Origin: Elusimicrobium sp. An273
GTDB lineage: Bacteria > Elusimicrobiota > Elusimicrobia > Elusimicrobiales > Elusimicrobiaceae
Assembly (NCBI RefSeq): GCF_002159705.1
Contig: NZ_NFJD01000004.1
Location: 186,001 to 250,000, forward strand
Direction: 5' to 3'
DNA: 64,000 nucleotides
Part shown: in pieces, positions 58,149-64,000 of the stretch
Numbering within the stretch: the stretch's first letter is position 1
Layout of the letters: the number at the start of each line of letters is the position of its first letter
Position numbers and translations under genes: made by a program
The notes under the pieces: model-generated
Database searches by the model: none
What the model was told of the DNA's origin: nothing
The model's input: the letters and a program-made list of their open reading frames with translations, nothing else

Positions 58149-58817
58149 TTAAATCAAATGAAGCGCTCCCTGGCTGTCCTGCCAGAAGAGTCCTTCCCTT
58201 ATAAACGATAAACCTTCTACCGTAAACAGCTCGTCCTGCAGCGGCACATTCAGCCCCAGCCACGCGGCTACCGCCGTTTGCGGTTTGATCCATTTCCCTT
58301 CCACGCACGTCAGCGTCATGCGCAACACACGCGGCGAAAGGAGCTCGGCCCCCGCCACGTACGCTTTTACATCCTGTGTAAGGCTCAGGCCGTTTTCTGC
58401 CCGGCGCACCAAATCAATGCGGGGGGCATTAAAAAATTCTTCCGGCGTTTTTTCCGGGCCGTACAATTCAAAATTTCCTTCCACCCGGTAACGGGCCGCA
58501 GCCGCCAGATGCTGCACCGAAGGCAAGGCATACGGAACCCGATCCACGCCAAGCAGTGCCACTCCCTGCGGCAATACCCGCTGCAGCGCTTGGCGCACGT
58601 GTTCGGCCGAAACAGGCTGCGTCAGGTAAATATCCAAATACTCCCGTTCCGCACGCTGGCCAAAAGCCGGTGCCGGGCCGTACGCCAGGCGGGGCCAGTT
58701 TTTATTAATCTTGGCCGGCTCAAACGCAAGCCCGCTCGCCAGCACCATATTCCTTAGCGCGTTAAAAAGGTTCGTGTGCCCCGTGCCTTTTTCAGGCCCG
58801 CTTAGCACTATACGCAT
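58149..58817 (-). CDS. DUF2344 (TIGR03936-type) protein
   Basis: A 222-residue protein whose N-terminus (MRIVLSGPEKGTGHTNLFNALRNMVLASGL, in two stretches) and EYLDIYLTQPVSAEHVRQAL match DUF2344, a domain that in many bacteria is the partner or C-terminal part of a TIGR03960 radical-SAM protein. No radical-SAM gene is adjacent here. The family is found near rng and rplU, so an RNA-related role is suspected. I start at MRIVLSGP; an ATG nine codons upstream is also possible. Neither has a clear ribosome binding site. The rodA stop is 31 bases upstream. Confidence 0.72.
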   Translation of the reverse strand: MRIVLSGPEKGTGHTNLFNALRNMVLASGLAFEPAKINKNWPRLAYGPAPAFGQRAEREYLDIYLTQPVSAEHVRQALQRVLPQGVALLGVDRVPYALPSVQHLAAAARYRVEGNFELYGPEKTPEEFFNAPRIDLVRRAENGLSLTQDVKAYVAGAELLSPRVLRMTLTCVEGKWIKPQTAVAAWLGLNVPLQDELFTVEGLSFIREGLFWQDSQGALHLI

Positions 58818-58848
58818 TTTATAAATTTTTGGCGTATTTATCATCTTT

Positions 58849-60192
58849 TTATGCCCGTATGCGGCGCGCATATACGGACTGCACCACCCCCAGCGCCCAC
58901 AAACTGGCCACCAGGTTGGAACCTCCGTACGAAATAAACGGCAGGGGAATCCCCGCCACCGGCACAATGCCAATCAGCATGCCGAAATTGACTAGCATAT
59001 ACGTAAAAAACATGCCGAAAATGCCCGCACACACCAGATAGCCGTATCGGTCGCTGGCGCTGTAGGCCACCACAATCGTCCGCCACAAAATTAGCAGATA
59101 AAGCCCCAGCACCATCAGCGTGCCCCACAGGCCCAGTTCTTCGCCGACTACGGCCAAAATAAAATCGGTATGTTTTTCCGGCACGAACCCCAAGCGCGAC
59201 TGCGTGCCCGAAAAAAGCCCCGTGCCCAAAATGCCACCCGCTCCCATGGCGATTTGTGCCTGCAGCACGTTGTATCCCGCGCCTTGCGGGTCGGAACGGG
59301 GGGCTAAAAACGTTTCCACGCGTTTGCGCTGGTGGGGTTTCATTTGATGGTCTACCACAATTCCGCCAAACAGCCCCGCCAACACCACCAGCGTAGCCAC
59401 CACAAAATAAAACGACGGCAAAAAGATGCGAAGCTGTTTAAAAAACCACCACGCCCCGTAGCCGCCCAACATCACCAACACCGAAAATCCCGCCATATAC
59501 CACGGGCTGTGCGCCAGCTGATAAAAAGCGTTTACAATCCAATAATCCAACAGCTCCGGATGCAGGTAAATATACGTCCACCCCACGGTAAAAACGCCCA
59601 CCACGCCGACAAACAAACCGATAAGCCCCAAATAAAATACGTTTACTCCCGTGCAAAACAGCAGCACCAACAGCGCCGGCAGCGTAACCACAACCGAAGA
59701 AAAATCCGGCTGCATCATAATCAGCCCGAAAATAGGCAGCAACAGCAGCCCCAGCCCAAACAGGCTGGACACGTCCCGAATCCGCTGGCCGCGGCGGTCT
59801 AAGTATGCCGCCGCCACCAAAATGGTGCACACGCGGCAAATTTCGGAAGGCTGCATGGAAAAGAACGGAAACACAAACCACGAGCGCGACCCGCGCTGAT
59901 AGGAACCAAACAAAAGAACGCCTATCAACAGCGCCAAAATAAACCCATACAGGTACTTCCACTGTTCGTCAAAAATCTGATAGTTAAAACTCCACCCCAC
60001 AAAAAAGGCCAGCGCCCCTATCGGAAGCGCGACCAGGTGCGTCCGCACCACGGGGTTGGAAAAAGACAAGCTGTTAACCGCCGACATAATACACAGCGCC
60101 CCCAACACCACCAGTGCAATCATCGCGCCAAACAAAATATAATCCAACCGGCTGCGGCCGGAGCGCAAAGTAAAATTTCTAAATGCTGCCAT
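58849..60192 (-). CDS. rodA: peptidoglycan glycosyltransferase RodA
   Basis: A 447-residue SEDS-family membrane protein with about ten helices. It polymerises lipid II in the elongasome together with PBP2. FPFFSMQPSEICRV, MQPDFSSVVV and the C-terminal LPFISYGGSNLVASL are family signatures, and the extracellular loop with EKHTDFILAVVGEELGL is typical. It overlaps mrdA by 14 bases, so polymerase and transpeptidase are coupled in translation. The N-terminal part has the double helix repeat usual for RodA rather than FtsW by gene context. Confidence 0.93.
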   Translation of the reverse strand: MAAFRNFTLRSGRSRLDYILFGAMIALVVLGALCIMSAVNSLSFSNPVVRTHLVALPIGALAFFVGWSFNYQIFDEQWKYLYGFILALLIGVLLFGSYQRGSRSWFVFPFFSMQPSEICRVCTILVAAAYLDRRGQRIRDVSSLFGLGLLLLPIFGLIMMQPDFSSVVVTLPALLVLLFCTGVNVFYLGLIGLFVGVVGVFTVGWTYIYLHPELLDYWIVNAFYQLAHSPWYMAGFSVLVMLGGYGAWWFFKQLRIFLPSFYFVVATLVVLAGLFGGIVVDHQMKPHQRKRVETFLAPRSDPQGAGYNVLQAQIAMGAGGILGTGLFSGTQSRLGFVPEKHTDFILAVVGEELGLWGTLMVLGLYLLILWRTIVVAYSASDRYGYLVCAGIFGMFFTYMLVNFGMLIGIVPVAGIPLPFISYGGSNLVASLWALGVVQSVYARRIRA

Positions 60193-62035
60193 CTTGTTCT
60201 CCCGGAGTCAACAATTCTTCGTAATCCTCTTCCGTCCGCTGGGGCACTTTGGCCGCGGCCGGCTTTGGCGCGGGCTTTTCAACACCAAAATAGGCCTCCA
60301 GCATGGAGCGGGCAATCGGCCCGGCGGCGGAACTGCCGCCTTTTCCAAATTCCACAAATACCGCCAAAGCAATGGAAGGCTCCTCCCCCTTCCGCCCGGC
60401 AAAAGCCAAAAACCAGCCGTGGTCGTCCCCGTGAGGGTTTTGGGCCGTGCCGGTCTTGCCGTATACGTCCAAGCCTTCAATGCGCACCCGCGCGGCGGTG
60501 CCGTGGTCTACGGTGTGTTTGAGCGCTTGAAAGAGCAAATCGTAAGTTTCCGGCTTTAAATCGGCTTTTTGCAAAATTTCCGTCTTGCCGATTTGCTGGA
60601 CTTTGCCGGTTTGGTTGCTGACGATTTTGTCCACATAATAAGGCCGGTATACGTTGCCCCGGCTGGCCACGGCCGCCGCAAACTGCGCCAGTTTAAGCGG
60701 CGTAACCAGCAGTTCCCCCTGCCCGATAGACAGGTTTAACGTATCGCCGATGAACCAATAGGTTTTGTTGCGGGCACGGCGGGTGGGGCCGTAGAGGTTG
60801 CCTGCTTTTTCCCCCGGAAGGTCAATCCCGGTTTGGCGGCCAAACATAAATTTGCGCTGCACCCGTTCAATGGCGGCCGAGCCCGTTTGGGCGGCCACTT
60901 GGTAAAAATAAACGTCGCAGGAATTGCTCATCCCGTCAAAAAAATCCACCGGGCCGTGGGTGCCCCAACACTTAAACACCCGCGGGCCGGAATCATAATA
61001 GCCGGGACAGTTGATTTTGCGGTGCACATCCAGGTGGCCGTATTCCAGCGCGGCCGCCGCCGTGATGATTTTAAACGTGGAGGCCGGCGGATAAGTGCCT
61101 TGAATGGCTAAATTGTATTCGCTTATTTTTTTGGACTGCTTGGGGTTTTCTTCGTCGCTGTACTGCACAAAAATATTCGGGTCGTACGCGGGCGCGCTGG
61201 CCATAGCAAGCACCGCCCCCGTGCGCGGATCCAGCGCCACGGCGGCGCCGCGGCCCGTGTTCGATTTTTTGAGGCCTTCTTCCGCCGCCTGCTGCAGTTT
61301 AAAATCAAGCGTCAGGTAGACGTCACTTCCGGCCGACCATTTTTTGTCTTGAATAATGCTTTTGACGCGCCCGCGGTAATCCACTTCCAAATACACGCCG
61401 CCGTCGCGCCCTTTCAATTCTTTTTCAAATTTTTTCTCAATCCCGTTCTTGCCGATCTTGGAATTTAACCGATACCCCATCCGCAAATCGCGGTTGCGCC
61501 ATTCCCGGTCGTCCATACTGCCGATATATCCCAGCAAATGGCTGGCAAACCCGCCATACGGATAGGTTCGCTTGGTTTCTTCAATCAAATAAACACCGGG
61601 GTAATACAGCTGCAGTTCCTGCAAGGCGACCGTGCTTTTGGTAGACAAGTTTTCCGCCAGCAGCGTGGCTTTTCCGGTTTTGACGCCCTGCTCCAACTTG
61701 GCAAGAATTTCCTGCGGCGTCATTTTAAGCCGCGGGGCAAAATCGCGCGCCAGCTGTTCCAAGTACGCGGGGTCTGTATTTCCCGCGCCCAAGTAATAAA
61801 AACTAAAAGAAGGGGCATTGGTGGCCACGGCCACGCCGTCTGCCGTAAACACACGTCCGCGCGGCGCCGTTTGATAGATAACTTGGGTGCGGTTTCGCTC
61901 CGCCATTTGCAAGTAAGCTTGGTGGCGAAGTACTTGTATGTCCACCAGGCGCAGCGCAATCACGCCGCCTGCAATGCAAGCCAGGGCCATCATCACTTTT
62001 AAACGCGCGTTAAAAAAAATCTTGGTAACAGCCAT
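60179..62035 (-). CDS. mrdA: penicillin-binding protein 2 (elongasome transpeptidase)
   Basis: A 618-residue class B PBP anchored by one N-terminal helix (about 9-28). The pedestal domain starts APRGRVFTADGVAVATN. The transpeptidase domain has PPASTFKIITA with the active-site Ser near 317, MSNSCDVYF (SxN) and VYGKTGTAQNPH (KTG), all intact. A C-terminal Ala/Pro/Lys tail (about 585-618) is added. It cross-links new glycan of the lateral wall with RodA and MreBCD. It begins 12 bases after the mreD stop; TACAAT is four bases before the ATG. Confidence 0.95.
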   Translation of the reverse strand: MAVTKIFFNARLKVMMALACIAGGVIALRLVDIQVLRHQAYLQMAERNRTQVIYQTAPRGRVFTADGVAVATNAPSFSFYYLGAGNTDPAYLEQLARDFAPRLKMTPQEILAKLEQGVKTGKATLLAENLSTKSTVALQELQLYYPGVYLIEETKRTYPYGGFASHLLGYIGSMDDREWRNRDLRMGYRLNSKIGKNGIEKKFEKELKGRDGGVYLEVDYRGRVKSIIQDKKWSAGSDVYLTLDFKLQQAAEEGLKKSNTGRGAAVALDPRTGAVLAMASAPAYDPNIFVQYSDEENPKQSKKISEYNLAIQGTYPPASTFKIITAAAALEYGHLDVHRKINCPGYYDSGPRVFKCWGTHGPVDFFDGMSNSCDVYFYQVAAQTGSAAIERVQRKFMFGRQTGIDLPGEKAGNLYGPTRRARNKTYWFIGDTLNLSIGQGELLVTPLKLAQFAAAVASRGNVYRPYYVDKIVSNQTGKVQQIGKTEILQKADLKPETYDLLFQALKHTVDHGTAARVRIEGLDVYGKTGTAQNPHGDDHGWFLAFAGRKGEEPSIALAVFVEFGKGGSSAAGPIARSMLEAYFGVEKPAPKPAAAKVPQRTEEDYEELLTPGEQDGSI

Positions 62036-62047
62036 GTTGATTGTACT

Positions 62048-62542
62048 CTACAACTGCCGGCAGATGCTTCCTTTGCCCAGCACCCGTCGCACCAGCCAAA
62101 AAACGACCGGCGCAAAAACGGCGCTTACAAAAGCCCCGCCCAATAAGCTCCAAAATCCCGGCCACAGGGCGGCCGACGTAAACCACAGGAAAAGCAAACT
62201 GTTCAATACCCCCGCCAGGAAGGTAAGCCCAAAGACGGTAACAATTTGCGGGAAGAACGCATCAAAATCAAATCGTTCGGACAAATTATAAACAATACAC
62301 GCGCACACCGTAAACGTAAAGGCGTTGTTGCCAAAAAGTTTCGTACCGAAAAAATCCAAAAACAGCCCACAGAAAAAAGCCGCCGGATAGCCGAAAGCCG
62401 GTTTTAAAACGGCGCAAAACGCCGCCGCAAACGCGAGCAAAATGTTTACGCTCAGCCCCCAGTACGAAAAAATAGACGCAAACGCCCAGTGAAAAACAGT
62501 GGCCAGTACAAATAAAAAAACCAGTTTTACAAAACTCCACAT
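62048..62542 (-). CDS. mreD: rod shape-determining protein MreD
   Basis: A 164-residue integral membrane protein with five to six helices, beginning MWSFVKLVFLFVLATVFHWAF. FCGLFLDFFGTKLFGNNAF and the closing LVRRVLGKGSICRQL resemble MreD proteins, which link MreC, MreB and PBP2/RodA. Sequence conservation in this family is low, so the assignment rests largely on its place between mreC and mrdA. It starts two bases after the mreC stop, with GAGGCGA upstream. Confidence 0.87.
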   Translation of the reverse strand: MWSFVKLVFLFVLATVFHWAFASIFSYWGLSVNILLAFAAAFCAVLKPAFGYPAAFFCGLFLDFFGTKLFGNNAFTFTVCACIVYNLSERFDFDAFFPQIVTVFGLTFLAGVLNSLLFLWFTSAALWPGFWSLLGGAFVSAVFAPVVFWLVRRVLGKGSICRQL

Positions 62543-62544
62543 AG

Positions 62545-63405
62545 TTATTTTTTCGCCTCGTTATCCAAAATCACAAACACTTCTTTGACCGCCGCCGAAG
62601 ACACAAGCGGATCGACATTGACCGTAAGCGCCGTTTGGAAACTTTCATCTTCCCGCACGCCGCTTACTTCCCCCACTAAAATCCCCGCCGGAAAAATGCT
62701 GCTGGTGGAGGCCGTAAACACTTTGTCGCCTTTTTCCACGTGTGTTAAAAGCGGGATATACTTAATGCGCACCGGCCGGGGCCCGTTTCCTACCAAAAGG
62801 CCTTCTTCCTGACCACGCTCCAGATAAACGGCCGCCGAAAAATCTTCATCCCGCACCAGCAACACCTTGGACGTATTTTCCGTTACTTCCACCACTACGC
62901 CCGCCAGGCCCTCTTTCCCTTCCTGCATGGAAATGACGGCGCTTCTTTCGCGGATGCCGTCGCGGCTGCCTTTGTCAATAATGACCGTGTTCCACTGCGT
63001 AGGCTCCCGGTACGCCACTTTGGCCCAAACCCCCGTCCAGCGGCGGGCCGGATTTAAACGCAAAATTTCCGTCAGCCGTCCGTTTTCGTCCAAAATTGCT
63101 TCCGCCTGCGAGGCCAGCAATTTGGTCATTTCAATTTCTTGCTTGAGTTCGCGGTTTTCGCGGTGGGCGTCTAACAGTTCCCGCACCGTTTGATGCACAT
63201 TTTCGGCATATTTTGCCGTCCCGTGCGCCAAACGCACCTGCGGAATAAAAACGTACGCCAATACCGCTTTGACCGAAGACACAAAGCCTTCCAGCGGCAA
63301 GATCATCAATAAAAAGGAAAGCAGCAAAAACGACAGGGGCAGCAAAAACCGCCGCCGGGCCCCCGGCGTGGTTTGTTTTTTAGGTGTTTTTTTTCGCAAT
63401 GACAT
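62545..63405 (-). CDS. mreC: rod shape-determining protein MreC
   Basis: A 286-residue protein with a basic cytoplasmic start (KKTPKKQTTPGARRR), one transmembrane helix (about 20-38), a coiled coil (about 60-110, NRELKQEIEMTKLLASQAEA) and the periplasmic beta domain (RWTGVWAKVAYREPTQWNTVIIDKG over two stretches, LLTHVEKGDKVFTASTSSIFPAG). It couples MreB filaments to PBP2/RodA. The ATG has no ribosome binding site, and TTTAAA stands six bases upstream, which may be a weak leaderless promoter. Confidence 0.92.
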   Translation of the reverse strand: MSLRKKTPKKQTTPGARRRFLLPLSFLLLSFLLMILPLEGFVSSVKAVLAYVFIPQVRLAHGTAKYAENVHQTVRELLDAHRENRELKQEIEMTKLLASQAEAILDENGRLTEILRLNPARRWTGVWAKVAYREPTQWNTVIIDKGSRDGIRERSAVISMQEGKEGLAGVVVEVTENTSKVLLVRDEDFSAAVYLERGQEEGLLVGNGPRPVRIKYIPLLTHVEKGDKVFTASTSSIFPAGILVGEVSGVREDESFQTALTVNVDPLVSSAAVKEVFVILDNEAKK

Positions 63406-63533
63406 ATCAAATTTAAAATTTCTTTTCCCCGCAAAATTTGTGTTTTCCGGCTATCGGGGCCGGACAAAGTACGCCTGTAAACTTAAAATTTAAATTTACC
63501 GGGGAAACCCATATAGGCAAAATATCAAAAATC

Positions 63534-63573
63534 AAAAAGCGGACACTGTCCCCGAAAGAACCGTGTCCGCTTT
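63534..63573 (-). terminator. Rho-independent terminator of mreB
   Basis: AAAGCGGACAC and GTGTCCGCTTT pair perfectly around 16 bases, followed by TTTTTG on the minus strand. mreB transcripts therefore largely end before mreC. Confidence 0.82.
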
Positions 63574-63595
63574 AAATGTTTTCAGCAACCGTCCG

Positions 63596-64000
63596 CTAGA
63601 AAGATTTGTGGCGGGAACCAAAGAACCGGGAGCCTTTTTCGTTCAACTGTTCCAAGAATTTTCCCGTACCCAACGCCACACAGCTCAGCGGATCCGCCGC
63701 ACGGTGAACGGGAATGTCCGTTTCTTTGCGGATCAGCTCGGTAATGCCTCTTAGCAGGCTGCCGCCGCCGGCCACTACCAAGCCTCTGTCCACCAGGTCG
63801 GCCGCGAGCTCGGGCGGAGTTTCTTCCAAGGTGCTCTTGATGACGTCAATAATCAGCCGCACCGGTTCCATGAGCGCTTGGCGGATTTCTTCCGAAGTTA
63901 CCGTCAGCGTGCGGGGCAGGCCTTGCGTCTGGTCGCGCCCTTTTACTTCCATGGATTTTTCTTCTTTCAAGGGATAGACGGAGCCTAAATTGATTTTTAC
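63596..64000 (-). CDS. mreB: rod shape-determining protein MreB, C-terminal part (partial)
   Basis: The frame is open at the right edge and encodes the last 134 residues of the actin-like filament protein MreB. Visible are INLGSVYPLKEEKSMEVKGRD, then LADRGLVVAGGGS-type phosphate-binding sequence (ADLVDRGLVVAGGGSLLRGI) and the final ADPLSCVALGTGKFLE. MreB directs lateral-wall synthesis by MreCD, RodA and PBP2 encoded next to it. A terminator follows the stop, and the mreC gene starts 190 bases further on. Confidence 0.95.
   Translation of the reverse strand, partial: VKINLGSVYPLKEEKSMEVKGRDQTQGLPRTLTVTSEEIRQALMEPVRLIIDVIKSTLEETPPELAADLVDRGLVVAGGGSLLRGITELIRKETDIPVHRAADPLSCVALGTGKFLEQLNEKGSRFFGSRHKSF

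Overview
The window looks like chromosomal DNA of an anaerobic, fermentative Gram-negative bacterium, most probably a gut-type member of the Elusimicrobiota (Elusimicrobium-like). The reasons are the outer-membrane genes (Lol ABC transporter, lpxB), ferredoxin-linked energy genes (2-oxoacid:ferredoxin oxidoreductase, NfnAB), a GH57/DUF3536 protein beside PhoH, solitary type IV pilin-like genes with GFTLIELL leaders, and several exported proteins without recognisable families. The assignment is inferred from gene content and was not tested by search. I see no CRISPR array, insertion sequence, prophage or rRNA.

Layout. 1-2485: Lol-type ABC transporter end plus two Sel1-repeat proteins. 2552-10260: GH57/DUF3536 protein, PIN-PhoH ATPase and a 1245-residue exported protein of unknown function. 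10318-13053: NfnAB and a YtxH-like protein. 13102-15402: ndk with two apparent pseudoenzymes, an alpha/beta hydrolase without its nucleophile serine and a GH3-like protein without its nucleophile aspartate. 15517-19496: Gfo/Idh oxidoreductase, lpxB, a short Rel protein and a zinc-ribbon membrane protein. 19569-29292: peptide transporter, Nudix, gatCA, a frameshifted pilin gene, PcrA-type helicase, rlmD, ychF and tRNA-Glu. 29415-35557: DUF1646 permease, alpha-glucan phosphorylase, trmL, a pilin-like gene and an MFS transporter. 35640-39789: an exported protein ending in a response-regulator receiver domain, a three-copy 106-bp tandem repeat, and the korDABC operon. 39897-46815: free-methionine-sulfoxide reductase, tRNA-Phe, rRNA methyltransferase, pyrE, an AsmA-like protein, a membrane HEXXH protein and a lipoate/octanoate transferase. 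46896-51205: glycine cleavage system. 51269-54875: YgjP-like metallopeptidase, pilin-like protein, exported pseudo-trypsin and a split chromate transporter. 54936-64000: cell-envelope block mreB-mreC-mreD-mrdA-rodA-DUF2344-rng-amidase.

How the genes fit together. The Kor complex, NfnAB and the glycine cleavage system with its lipoate transferase point to amino-acid fermentation with ferredoxin/NAD(P)H balancing. The peptide transporter would supply substrates. The mre/mrd/rod block builds the lateral wall and lpxB and the Lol genes serve the outer membrane.

Most interesting: (i) a receiver domain behind a signal peptide; (ii) three proteins with recognisable catalytic folds whose key residues are replaced; (iii) a recurring -10 box (TACAAT type) exactly 6 nt before ATG, suggesting leaderless mRNAs, two of them with matching architecture at unrelated genes; (iv) an 11-bp inverted repeat that forms both -10 boxes of the divergent gcvT / metallopeptidase promoters; (v) a triplicated gene tail plus terminator after korC; (vi) a pilin gene broken at an A-tract.
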